From Williamsia sp. (GTDB lineage Bacteria; Actinomycetota; Actinomycetes; Mycobacteriales; Mycobacteriaceae): 55,294 nt of DNA. The stretch covers positions 10,369 through 65,662 of the forward strand of contig NZ_JAEMTF010000006.1 in the NCBI RefSeq assembly GCF_016462415.1. The letters are read 5' to 3'. The notes under the pieces were generated by a model. It made no database searches. It had not been told where the DNA came from and saw nothing but the letters and a program-made list of their open reading frames with translations. The translations under genes were made by a program, and so were the position numbers. Below, in pieces: positions 41,802 through 50,230 of the stretch; positions within the stretch are counted from its first letter, which is position 1, and every line of letters starts with the position of its first letter.

Positions 41802-42451
41802 CCTGCGAGTGCCTGCGCGATGGGGGTGTCGCCGTCGGTGAACTCGATCATCTGACCGACGGTCGCGGGCGTCGCGAGGGCGGCGACGATCACGGCGGCG
41901 ACATTCGCGCGGCTGGTCTTCGTCTCACGGTCGGCGCCCTGCGCCTTGGTGACGATGGAACCCGAACCGGACTCATCGGACAGCGAGCTGGGTGCGACGA
42001 TGGTCCAGTCCAGATCGCTGGCCCGCAGGTACTGGTCGGCGTCTCCCTTGGCCTCGGCGTAGGCGTAGAACGAATCGTCCGGCGACACACCGTGATCCAC
42101 CGAGGCGCCGTAGTACGACACCAGGACGAACCGCTTGATCGAGTTGGCCGAGGCGGCGTCGATGCACCGGATGGCGGCGTCACGGTCGACCGCGAAGGTG
42201 CGGTCGGCGTCTCCCCCACCGGCACCGGCGGCGAAGATGACGGCATCGTGGCCGGCGAGGGTCTCGATGATCTCCTCGGTCGACTGGTGCTCGACGTCGG
42301 CGACCACGGGGACCGCACCGGTACCGGTGATGTCGTCGGACTGATCGGGATTGCGGATGAGCGAGCTCACCTGATGGCCGTCGTCGACCAGCAGGCGTGC
42401 GGCCTGCAATGCGATCTTCCCGTGGCCTCCGACGATGGCGATGCTGGACAT
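41798..42451 (-). CDS. NAD(P)H-binding protein (atypical SDR)
   Basis: A 217-residue Rossmann-fold protein of the NAD(P)-binding/YwnB type. SSIAIVGGHGKIALQAARLLVDDGHQV has the GxxGxxG loop of atypical SDRs; SYYGAS and YAEAKGDADQYLR replace the classical YxxxK site. The family includes flavin-reductase-like and sugar-epimerase-like proteins, often stress responsive. GAGGAG lies upstream of the ATG at 42451; an earlier GTG (42457) is less likely. Convergent with the thiolase, sharing a CTAG that encodes both stops. Confidence 0.85.
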   Translation of the reverse strand: MSSIAIVGGHGKIALQAARLLVDDGHQVSSLIRNPDQSDDITGTGAVPVVADVEHQSTEEIIETLAGHDAVIFAAGAGGGDADRTFAVDRDAAIRCIDAASANSIKRFVLVSYYGASVDHGVSPDDSFYAYAEAKGDADQYLRASDLDWTIVAPSSLSDESGSGSIVTKAQGADRETKTSRANVAAVIVAALATPATVGQMIEFTDGDTPIAQALAG

Positions 42452-42639
42452 GTCCACTCCTCACTCCGCGGCGTACCGGCGGTGTGGTCTTCGATCCGGC
42501 CGTTCATTCACCGGGTGTATGACAACGCTAGCAAGCAGTGATGCCGTCGCGGCCGACCAGCCTCTGGCGCTTTGGCCAACGATGGTTCATTATCAGCCGG
42601 TATTCGATTGTCGATCACAAATCATGAGGCGAGGCACAG

Positions 42640-43530
42640 ATGCCCGTGCGGAGCGCGGCCGGCGTGTACCTCCGGCGTCTGCTCGTCGTGATCATCACCA
42701 CCGTCGCGACGATGGGGTTGGCGATCACCGGACCCTCGCACGCCGCCGGCTCCGGCGGTGTCCACTATGTCGCACTGGGTGATTCACGCGCCTCCGGTCC
42801 CAGCATCACCACGTCGTTCGACGCCGACGGGTGCAACCGATCCGGCGGCGGGTACCCCGAACGGATCGCACGCGCCCTGCGTCCGGCGTCCTTCACCGAC
42901 GTCGCATGCGCAGGCGCCACCAGCGACGAGGTTGCCGACCGTCCACAGACCACCTCGCTCCCCGTTGTCCGGACCGTGCCCGCGCAGGCCCGTGCGCTGC
43001 GTCGCGACACCGGTCTGGTGACGCTCTCGGTCGGTGGCAACGACATGAAGTGGGGATCGCTCATCAGCCCGTGCTTCGGTTTCTCGCTTCGGACCGATGA
43101 GCACTGTCGCTCGAATGGCGTTCTGCGAGCACTGATCACGGCCCGGCTCGCGGCATTGAGCGTTTCCGTCGACCACGTGCTGCGCGTCGTCTCCGCACGT
43201 GCTCCGAACGCCCGCGTGTTCGTCGTGGGGCACGGCGGCTACTACGGTCCGCGGGGATGCGTCGCCGACGCGAACGTGAGCCCCGCCGACGCCGCGTTCA
43301 TCCGGGACTTCTTCCGGCGCTTCGACGCGGTGCTGTCCGGTTCCGCTCAGCGGCACGGCGCCACCTTCGTCGACGTCGCCGGCCCGGCCGTCGGTCACGA
43401 CGCCTGCGCACCGGAATCACGACGGTGGTTCACCGGGCAACTGCCCCGGGGCAACGGACTGCCTAACCATCCGACCCAGATGGGCAACGCGGCGATCGCG
43501 CGTCTCGTCCTCGCTGCCATCACACGCTGA
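42640..43530 (+). CDS. Secreted SGNH/GDSL hydrolase (first paralogue)
   Basis: A 296-residue exported esterase-like protein. Residues 1-35 are a signal peptide (hydrophobic 14-30, SHA cleavage site). VALGDSRASG holds the catalytic Ser (49), SVGGNDMKW (132-135) block III, and NHPTQMGN the catalytic His (277). Cysteines at 65, 90, 144, 155, 206 and 255 are probably paired outside the cell. The family deacylates lipids or sugar esters. GAGGCGAGG precedes the ATG. Closely similar to the gene at 45209, from which it is separated by the P450 and ferredoxin genes. Confidence 0.9.
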   Translation: MPVRSAAGVYLRRLLVVIITTVATMGLAITGPSHAAGSGGVHYVALGDSRASGPSITTSFDADGCNRSGGGYPERIARALRPASFTDVACAGATSDEVADRPQTTSLPVVRTVPAQARALRRDTGLVTLSVGGNDMKWGSLISPCFGFSLRTDEHCRSNGVLRALITARLAALSVSVDHVLRVVSARAPNARVFVVGHGGYYGPRGCVADANVSPADAAFIRDFFRRFDAVLSGSAQRHGATFVDVAGPAVGHDACAPESRRWFTGQLPRGNGLPNHPTQMGNAAIARLVLAAITR

Positions 43531-43653
43531 TCCGCTGTGTCCTGGCGCACACGGCGGACGTCCGCTACATTCGTTTGTGGTGCTAAGCAACCCCTGAACA
43601 TCGGTCAATGAAGCCGCGTGCAAAGCAGCAGCCGAAAGAATGCGAGGAACGCG

Positions 43654-44850
43654 ATGACACTGTCCCTGGATCCGACACCCGAGGTTGTCGACTACCCGTT
43701 CAACCGGCCCGACAACCTGGAGCTCGCCGGCGAGTACGCCGCGATCCGGGAGGGCTCGGGCCTGGCCCGTGTTCGTCTGCCGTTCGGCGAGATCGGTTGG
43801 CTGGCAACGCGCTACGCCGACGCCCGCACGGTGTTGGCCGATCCGCGGTTCAGCCGGGCGGAGTCGGTGACCCACGACGAGCCGCGCATGCGCGAGGGAA
43901 GGCAGACCGGCGGGATCCTGTCGGTCGACCCACCCGATCACACCCGGTTACGGGTGCTCGTGGCGAAGGCGTTCACGGTCAAGCGCATCGAGGCGCTGCG
44001 ACCCACGGTCAAGCAACTGTGTCAGGACCTCATCGACGACGCGGTGGCCGCCGGCGCCCCGACCGACATCGTCGACCGCTTCGCACTCCCCTTGCCGGTG
44101 CAGGTCATCTGCGAACTCCTCGGGGTACCGACGTCTGACCGGCCACGGTTCCGGGCGTGGAGCGACGCCGCCCTGTCGACCACGTCGATGACCGCCGACG
44201 AGTACCAGGCGAGCCGCGAGGAGTTCCGCGACTACATGCGCGGACTCCTGGCGATCAAGCGCGAGACACCGACCGACGACCTGATGACCGCACTGGTCGC
44301 CGCCCGCGACGAGGGCGACAAGCTGACCGAGCTCGAGCTCATCGACCTCTGCAACGGGATCCTGGTCGCCGGGCACGAGACGACGGCGTCGCAGATCCCC
44401 AACTTCGTCCTGTACCTGCTGTCGCAGGAAGGCAGTTGGCAACGCCTGCACGACGATCCGGAGCTGATCCCGGCCGCCGTGGAGGAGTTGATGCGCCTCG
44501 TCCCACTCGGCCTCGGCGGCGGTCAAGCGCGGTACGCGCTCGAGGACGTCACGTTCGGTGACATCACCGTCGCCAAGGGTGAGCCGGTGCTGGTCGCGAT
44601 AGCAGCGGCCAACCGCGACCCCGAGGTGTTCGACGACCCGGAGGTGTTCGACCTCGAGCGCGGACGCACACCGCACATCGGCTTCGGGCACGGCGCCCAC
44701 CACTGCCTCGGGGCCGCGCTCGCACGCCTGGAACTGCAGGAGGCTCTCCTGGCGTTGACCCGCAACTTCCCCGATCTCGCGGTCACCGAGGTGGACTGGA
44801 AGAGCGAGATGGTCGTCCGTGGACCGAAGAAGTTGATGATCACGTGGTGA
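43654..44850 (+). CDS. Cytochrome P450
   Basis: A 398-residue class I bacterial P450. ILVAGHETTASQ is the oxygen-activating I helix, EELMRL the ExxR of helix K, and FGHGAHHCLG (344-353) the heme loop with Cys351 as ligand. LSVDPPDHTRLRVLVAKAFT is the conserved helix C region. The AGHETT acid-alcohol pair is intact, so a normal monooxygenase is expected. GAGGAA lies 6 nt before the ATG at 43654. Its stop overlaps the start of a 3Fe-4S ferredoxin gene (GTGA), its likely electron donor. Substrate unknown. Confidence 0.96.
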   Translation: MTLSLDPTPEVVDYPFNRPDNLELAGEYAAIREGSGLARVRLPFGEIGWLATRYADARTVLADPRFSRAESVTHDEPRMREGRQTGGILSVDPPDHTRLRVLVAKAFTVKRIEALRPTVKQLCQDLIDDAVAAGAPTDIVDRFALPLPVQVICELLGVPTSDRPRFRAWSDAALSTTSMTADEYQASREEFRDYMRGLLAIKRETPTDDLMTALVAARDEGDKLTELELIDLCNGILVAGHETTASQIPNFVLYLLSQEGSWQRLHDDPELIPAAVEELMRLVPLGLGGGQARYALEDVTFGDITVAKGEPVLVAIAAANRDPEVFDDPEVFDLERGRTPHIGFGHGAHHCLGAALARLELQEALLALTRNFPDLAVTEVDWKSEMVVRGPKKLMITW

Positions 44851-45101
44851 GCGCGCAGTCGGTGGACCCCACCGATCAGACCGGACAGGAGCGCTGGTCG
44901 GTGCGTGTCGGTGAGCACTGCATCGGCTCGGGCATGTGCGTCGCACTCGACCCGGAGCACTTCTCGTTGGAGAACGGCAGGGCTCGCACCGAGGGTGCAC
45001 AGGTGACGCCCGACCAGCGCTACATCGACGCTGCCGACACGTGCCCGGCCGCGGCGATCACCGTGACCGACGCCGACGGGACCGAGCTGGCCCCGACCTG
45101 A
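44847..45101 (+). CDS. 3Fe-4S ferredoxin for the P450
   Basis: An 84-residue ferredoxin. VGEHCIGSGMCVALDPEHFSL and DTCPAAAITV give Cys-x5-Cys and a distal Cys-Pro, the three ligands of a [3Fe-4S] cluster as in P450-linked actinobacterial ferredoxins; Gly replaces the fourth cysteine. The GTG at 44847 overlaps the P450 stop (GTGA), which argues for coupled synthesis and electron transfer to that P450. GTG at 44844 is the alternative start. No ferredoxin reductase gene is present here. Confidence 0.93.
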   Translation: MSAQSVDPTDQTGQERWSVRVGEHCIGSGMCVALDPEHFSLENGRARTEGAQVTPDQRYIDAADTCPAAAITVTDADGTELAPT

Positions 45102-45208
45102 CCGGTGGCCGTGACCCATCCCGGCGCGCCGAGTCCACCTCGCGCGCCGGGATAAGTCATCATGGGCACGAATCTTCCGCCGAGCACCCAGGGAAACGAG
45201 GGCGTCCG

Positions 45209-46105
45209 ATGCGTTGGTGGCGCTCTCGCGCGCACGCACCCCTGCACCGCGTCGGGGCAGTCGTCGTGGCCTCGGCGAGTGTGCTGGCCCTGGCCGCCGC
45301 CGGTCCGGCCTCAGCGTCCGAGGGCGAGGCCCCGATCCACTACGTGGCGCTCGGCGATTCGCGTGCGGCAGGGCCCACGGTCGGTTCCCAGGTGGTCGCC
45401 GAGGGCTGCGGCCGGACCTCGAACGGGTACCCCAACCTCGTCGCCGCCGCCCTGGCACCCGCGTCGTTCACCGACGTCGCGTGTGGCGGTGCGACCACCG
45501 CCGACGTCGTCGACCGCGATCAGATCACCAATCCGCCGGTGCGCAAGCGAGTTCCGGTGCAGGCATCGGTGCTGCGGCCCGACACCACCCTCGTCACGCT
45601 GTCGATCGGCGGCAACGACCTGCGCTGGCGCGGACTGCTGACCCCCTGTTTCGGGACCCCCACCTCCGGTGACCGGTTCTGTCGGGACAACCCGACGATC
45701 CGGTCGACGATGGAGTCGAGGTTCGTCACCCTCGCCGCCGCGACCGACCATGTCCTGCAGGTGATCCGACAACGCTCCCCGATCGCCCGCATCGTCGTGG
45801 TCGGCCACGGCGGATACTTCGGGACGCAGGGCTGCGCGCCCGACGCCCGACTCAGTCCCGGCGACGCGACGTTCGTGCGTGCGTTCTTCGACCGCTTCGA
45901 CAACGTCCTGGCCGGGTCGGCGCTACGGAACAACGCCGTCTATGTCGATGTGGCCGCGGCCGCCGAGGGTCACGACACGTGCGCGGCCGCCGGCGACCGG
46001 TGGTTCACCGGTTCGGTACGGCGCGCGCAGACTCCCCCCAACCATCCGACCCCGGCCGGCGGGGCCGCGATGGCGCGATTGGTGCTGGCCGCGCTCGGCG
46101 TCTGA
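45209..46105 (+). CDS. Secreted SGNH/GDSL hydrolase (second paralogue)
   Basis: A 298-residue exported hydrolase. Residues 1-37 are a signal peptide (hydrophobic 16-33, ASA cleavage site). VALGDSRAAG contains the catalytic Ser51, SIGGNDLRW block III, and NHPTPAGG the catalytic His (279). It matches the first paralogue through most of its length, including VVGHGGY and ASFTDVAC and the cysteine pattern. It begins 107 bp after the ferredoxin gene. GAGGG lies just before the ATG. Probably acts on an acylated envelope lipid or sugar. Confidence 0.9.
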   Translation: MRWWRSRAHAPLHRVGAVVVASASVLALAAAGPASASEGEAPIHYVALGDSRAAGPTVGSQVVAEGCGRTSNGYPNLVAAALAPASFTDVACGGATTADVVDRDQITNPPVRKRVPVQASVLRPDTTLVTLSIGGNDLRWRGLLTPCFGTPTSGDRFCRDNPTIRSTMESRFVTLAAATDHVLQVIRQRSPIARIVVVGHGGYFGTQGCAPDARLSPGDATFVRAFFDRFDNVLAGSALRNNAVYVDVAAAAEGHDTCAAAGDRWFTGSVRRAQTPPNHPTPAGGAAMARLVLAALGV

Positions 46106-46137
46106 CGCCTCCTCCGAACGAGACCGACCCGTACGAC

Positions 46138-48369
46138 TCAGACCGGGACGCGGGTGAGCGCGGCGGCGTGATCGAGTCGGTCGAGTGCGCGCACCGCGAC
46201 CCGCGTCGCCGTCGAGAGTTCTTCGGGGTCACGGTTCATCAGCTCCACGACCGGTGAGTCGTCGGCCAGCACGCCGTCGTAGATGTCGGTGTCGCCGCGC
46301 ACCACCGCCCGCAGCGAATCCACTGCCGCACGCACCTCCTGGGACCCGCGTCGCAATCCCTCGGCGAGGTCACCGGTCGGTCCGCTGTCGAGTTCCGCGC
46401 CGGCGGAGAGCATCCCCGCCCGCACCAGTGCGTGGGCGGCGCGGTCGCAGGCCTCGAGCACACGGACCAACCGTGCGGTTCCCCGCCGCGCCCGGCTCGT
46501 CGGTCCCATCCCCAACGGCTTGGCCGAGGTCTGCAGTTCCTGTAGCGCGGTGTCGAGGCGCCGCGACACCGGCACCAGGTCGACTCCGGAGCCCGGTTCG
46601 AGCACCGAGTCGATCGAGTCCGAGATGACCTCGTCGAGGGTGTCGAGGTAGGTGTCGACCTTCTCGCGCACGGTCTCCCGGGTGCGGATGGGAAGGATGA
46701 AGTACGCCGCACCGATGCCGACGGCGGCGCCCACACACGTCTCGGCGATCCGCAGTTCGAGCACCGCGATGCTGAAGGTGCCGAGCAGTCCGTACAGCAT
46801 CGCCAGCAGCACCGTGACGAAGAAGACGAGCAGACCGTTGGCGATGGTGACGAGGTAGAACGCGCAGAAGACGCAGACCACGATCAACGCCAGCTGCAGC
46901 GGTGGTCGATGTCCGACGAGGGCCGCCAGCACCACCCCGGCGAACACACCGGCCACGGTGCCGACGATCCGGTGTCCCGCCCGGGTGAGGATCTCACCGC
47001 GCGTGGAGGTCCCGGTGAACACCACGAACGCCGAGAGCACCGCCCAGTACCACCGGTTCGGTGACACGAGCTCCCCGAGGACGGTCGCCACCGATGTCGC
47101 GATGGCCACCTGGATGGCCGCACGCGTGCTGGGCCGCAGCCGCGCGAGTGCATCGGTCAGCCTCGGCCACCGTCCGGCCCGGTCGGTGTCGTGCGGCGCC
47201 GTGACGCCGGTGTCGTCGTCGGTGTCGCTGTCGGCGGAGGTGCCGGGTGCGCCGCCCTCGAGCGATTCGGGCGTGGGCTCCCGCGTCCACCCGAGTGCGG
47301 GCAGCTTGCCGATCCGATGCGTCGACGGTTCGGGCGGGGTGAGTGCGTGGGCGGTCACGCGGTGCACCGCGATGTGCGCTCGGACGACCCGGGCGGCCGA
47401 ACGGATCGCGATGGTCGTCTGATCGCTGCCGCTCGTGGAGGCATCCGCAGCCATCGCGGTGCGACGCAGTGACCGCAGCTCGTCCTCGGTGGGGTGGTTG
47501 CGCAGCGCCCCCCGGACCGCGGCCATCACCTCGCCCACGGTGGGCGTCCAGTTGACGGGGTCGAAGGCGCGCAGGGCGAACGCGAGTTGCTCGGTGGCCT
47601 GCTGGGCGTCGAACACCCGTCGCGAGAGATCATTGCCGGTCACCGACAGGTGAGCCGACGCCACGTTTCGGTCGAGCCAGTCCTCGATCATCAGGGCGGT
47701 GTTGGCCAGCCGCTCCAGCACACGCCTCATCTCATCTGGATCGGGCGTCGTGCCGGTCGTGGTCGGCGTCACCGCGTCGACCACCGTCAGCGACGACGCC
47801 CGCAGCGACTTGGTGAGCCGGCTCAGCTCGGCGCCCGCCCACTCGTGTTGGAACGCGAACCGCACCACGAGCGACGACGCGACACCGAGCGCGATCGCCA
47901 GCGCCAGGACCGGGATCTGCGACGGGGTGGCGCGCAGGAACAGCGAGAAGAAGTAGGCGATGAACGACGCCATCCCGAGTGCGAACCCGCGCGGCCCGAA
48001 GCGGCGCACGTACACCGCGGTGAACAGCACCGCCACGAAGCCGACGTCGGCGACCACCCCGTACTGCGTCAGCACGGCGGCGAGTGTCACCGCGGCGATC
48101 GCGGGCAGCGTGATCATCACCGTCGTCAGCAGACGCGCGTGCGCGGTGCGGTCCTTGACGACGAACGAGGAGAACATCGCCACCACCGAGCCCAGCATCG
48201 CGACGGTGATCGGTTGGCCCAGTGCCCTCGTGGTGACCGTGAGCACGAGCAGCGCCAACACGAGGGTCAGCGTGGTCTGACTGGCGCTGCGCAGACGGAG
48301 GGCGCCCGGGTCGGACACGACCAGAAATCGTGCGGCGCGACTCGCCGACGCACGCAGGGACACCTCCAT
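46138..48369 (-). CDS. FUSC-family membrane protein (YccS/aromatic-acid-exporter-like)
   Basis: A 743-residue protein with two blocks of about six membrane helices (about 28-175 and 420-560), separated by a cytoplasmic region of about 240 residues and followed by a helical tail. The second block has NRWYWAVLSAFVVFTGTSTRGEILTRAGHRIVGT, typical of the FUSC domain. The family includes the fusaric acid resistance and p-hydroxybenzoate efflux pumps, so export of an aromatic or other organic acid is plausible. TAGGCT 6 nt before the ATG supports the start. Confidence 0.88.
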   Translation of the reverse strand: MEVSLRASASRAARFLVVSDPGALRLRSASQTTLTLVLALLVLTVTTRALGQPITVAMLGSVVAMFSSFVVKDRTAHARLLTTVMITLPAIAAVTLAAVLTQYGVVADVGFVAVLFTAVYVRRFGPRGFALGMASFIAYFFSLFLRATPSQIPVLALAIALGVASSLVVRFAFQHEWAGAELSRLTKSLRASSLTVVDAVTPTTTGTTPDPDEMRRVLERLANTALMIEDWLDRNVASAHLSVTGNDLSRRVFDAQQATEQLAFALRAFDPVNWTPTVGEVMAAVRGALRNHPTEDELRSLRRTAMAADASTSGSDQTTIAIRSAARVVRAHIAVHRVTAHALTPPEPSTHRIGKLPALGWTREPTPESLEGGAPGTSADSDTDDDTGVTAPHDTDRAGRWPRLTDALARLRPSTRAAIQVAIATSVATVLGELVSPNRWYWAVLSAFVVFTGTSTRGEILTRAGHRIVGTVAGVFAGVVLAALVGHRPPLQLALIVVCVFCAFYLVTIANGLLVFFVTVLLAMLYGLLGTFSIAVLELRIAETCVGAAVGIGAAYFILPIRTRETVREKVDTYLDTLDEVISDSIDSVLEPGSGVDLVPVSRRLDTALQELQTSAKPLGMGPTSRARRGTARLVRVLEACDRAAHALVRAGMLSAGAELDSGPTGDLAEGLRRGSQEVRAAVDSLRAVVRGDTDIYDGVLADDSPVVELMNRDPEELSTATRVAVRALDRLDHAAALTRVPV

Positions 48370-48375
48370 GAGCCA

Positions 48376-48381
48376 AGCCTA
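48376..48381 (-). promoter_or_regulatory. -10 box (TAGGCT) of the FUSC gene
   Basis: TAGGCT lies 6 nt before the ATG, in the short gap after the phosphatase stop codon, so FUSC may have its own leaderless transcript. Confidence 0.45.
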
Positions 48382-48408
48382 CGGCGGCGGCACCGCTTCG
48401 ACGGTCGG

Positions 48409-50124
48409 TCAGGAACCGAAGGGGACGCCGCCGATCTCGATCGCACGGGTGAAGGTGAGCCGGTCGAACTCGCGGCCGTATTCGTCGATCGCCGAGATGT
48501 CCATGCGGCTGCGGGTGATGCCCGGGATACCGGGTACCACGTCGATGCTGATGAACGAGTAGTTGCGGAACCGCACCCGCGACCACTCGACGCTCTCGGC
48601 CTTCTTCTGACCGTCCGGGGTCCACACGTAGCTGTTGGGCACCGTGTTGTCCTTGACCACGTTGCCGCGGTAGCTCTCGGACTCGCCGGGTTGGAAGCCG
48701 TAGCGCGGCCGTCCTCCGCCGCCGACGGTGTAGTAGACCGTGCCGTCCGTCTTCGCCGACACCGTCGACCGGTCGGGAGCGGCCTTGCGCGGCTGGTTGT
48801 TCCGGATCGGGTCGGTGCGCTCGAAGATGTGGTTGTGCGCCTGGAAGACGGCGTCGACCTGGTACTGGTCGAACAGCTTCGCCCACGCCGCGCGCACGCC
48901 GCCGTCGCTGGCGTGCGAATCGGTGGTCGAGTAGGCGCAGTGGTGGAAGAAGCAGACGATGAAGTCGATGTTCGGGTCGGCGCGGAACTTCGCCAACGAG
49001 CTCGCGACCCAGCTGTTCTGACGCCCACCGCTGTAACCGGTGTTCGCGGTGATCTCGTAGGAGACGTCGTTGGCGTCGAGCGAGAGGACGGCGACGTTGC
49101 CGTAGACGACCGAGTACACCGACGGGCATCCCGCCGGCCCGTTGGACGGCTGGTCGAGACGCTTGGCGTGTCCGCCGTAACCGTTGGGCGAGTACAGCGC
49201 CTCCATGTCGTGGTTGCCGGTGGCGAACATCCACGGTGTGCGCGACGCCGACTTCTCGATCGCGGCGAAGTAGCCGTCCCACACGTAGGGGTTGAACTTG
49301 TCGAACCCGGACGGCGCGCTGCCGCTGGGGACGAAGTTCGGCGGCTTGCCCGCACCCGAGGGATCCGCGTAGGCGATGTCGCCGGCCAGGATGTGGAAGG
49401 CGCCGTTGCGGGCCGCGATCTGGTTGACGATGTTGGCGGCGTGCTTGACCGACGGCTGGTTGTCGGCCTTGTAGTACAGGTCGTCGTAGTCACCGGCCTT
49501 GAGACCGGCGGGCTGCGTGGGCGTCTCGTCGACGCCCTGGTCGCCCATCATGGTGAACCGGAACGGTGCGCTGCGCCCCCGGCCCAGCGCCGGTGCGGCG
49601 CTGCGGACGTCGGTGGTGCGCCCGTCGGAGGTGCGCCAGCGGTAGAAGTGCGGCAGCCGCGACGGCAGACCGTCGACCGGGGCGTGCACGTAGAACTGCT
49701 CGGCACCGAGGATGCCGCCCGAGCTGATGGGCACCTGGCTCACCAGGTTGCGGACCTCGGCAACGGTGGTGGCACCCAGAGCGGGCGTCGGGCCGTGGTC
49801 GAGGAACACCTTCGCGCTGCCCGGGTTACGCGAGAGCTGGGCGGAGAACCGCAGCTGGCTCGCTGCATCCGAGCCGAACGAGACGTGTCGTCCGCCGACG
49901 GCCAGCGGAGCGTCCGCGGCGTAGGCGATGCCGGAGAACGCCAGGTTCCCGACTCCGGCCGCAGCCGCGGCGGCGGCGCTGCCCGCGAGGAAGTTGCGGC
50001 GCGAGACCGCGTGCCGCTTCAGGTTCCCGACGTGCCAGTCGTGCTGCTCGGCGGTGGTCATCTGCGCGGCCACCGAACGAGGGATTCCGGTGTCGACGGT
50101 CTCGCCTAAAGGATTCACGGGCAT
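48409..50124 (-). CDS. Tat-exported purple acid phosphatase-like metallophosphoesterase
   Basis: A 571-residue protein. SRRNFLAG (41-48) starts a twin-arginine signal that ends near AYA (about residue 69). A fibronectin-like N-terminal domain precedes the calcineurin fold with metal ligands in MMGDQG, LAGDIAYAD, TGNHDME, FFHHCAY and QAHNHIFERT. The AYAD Tyr after the second motif is the purple-acid-phosphatase ligand of Fe(III). Such enzymes release phosphate from esters outside the cell, folded with metal before export. GNHDM is intact, so it is probably active. ATG at 50124; ribosome-binding site not evident. Confidence 0.92.
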   Translation of the reverse strand: MPVNPLGETVDTGIPRSVAAQMTTAEQHDWHVGNLKRHAVSRRNFLAGSAAAAAAAGVGNLAFSGIAYAADAPLAVGGRHVSFGSDAASQLRFSAQLSRNPGSAKVFLDHGPTPALGATTVAEVRNLVSQVPISSGGILGAEQFYVHAPVDGLPSRLPHFYRWRTSDGRTTDVRSAAPALGRGRSAPFRFTMMGDQGVDETPTQPAGLKAGDYDDLYYKADNQPSVKHAANIVNQIAARNGAFHILAGDIAYADPSGAGKPPNFVPSGSAPSGFDKFNPYVWDGYFAAIEKSASRTPWMFATGNHDMEALYSPNGYGGHAKRLDQPSNGPAGCPSVYSVVYGNVAVLSLDANDVSYEITANTGYSGGRQNSWVASSLAKFRADPNIDFIVCFFHHCAYSTTDSHASDGGVRAAWAKLFDQYQVDAVFQAHNHIFERTDPIRNNQPRKAAPDRSTVSAKTDGTVYYTVGGGGRPRYGFQPGESESYRGNVVKDNTVPNSYVWTPDGQKKAESVEWSRVRFRNYSFISIDVVPGIPGITRSRMDISAIDEYGREFDRLTFTRAIEIGGVPFGS

Positions 50125-50230
50125 GCATCAAAGATCACGGCATCAGCTGTGCCGCAGGGTGAGCACACGGTGTCGGGAACGTGAACGAGCCGTGAATCTC
50201 GAAAAGCGACGAAGTGCGCACAGCGCGCGT

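Noticed and set aside
39851-42541. 896-codon plus-strand frame across the MBL, thiolase and NAD(P)-binding genes
   Set aside because: It spans three recognisable genes in other frames and has no family similarity.
47494-50109. 871-codon plus-strand frame opposite the FUSC and phosphatase genes
   Set aside because: Spans two real genes on the other strand and is His/Arg/Asp-rich without a domain.
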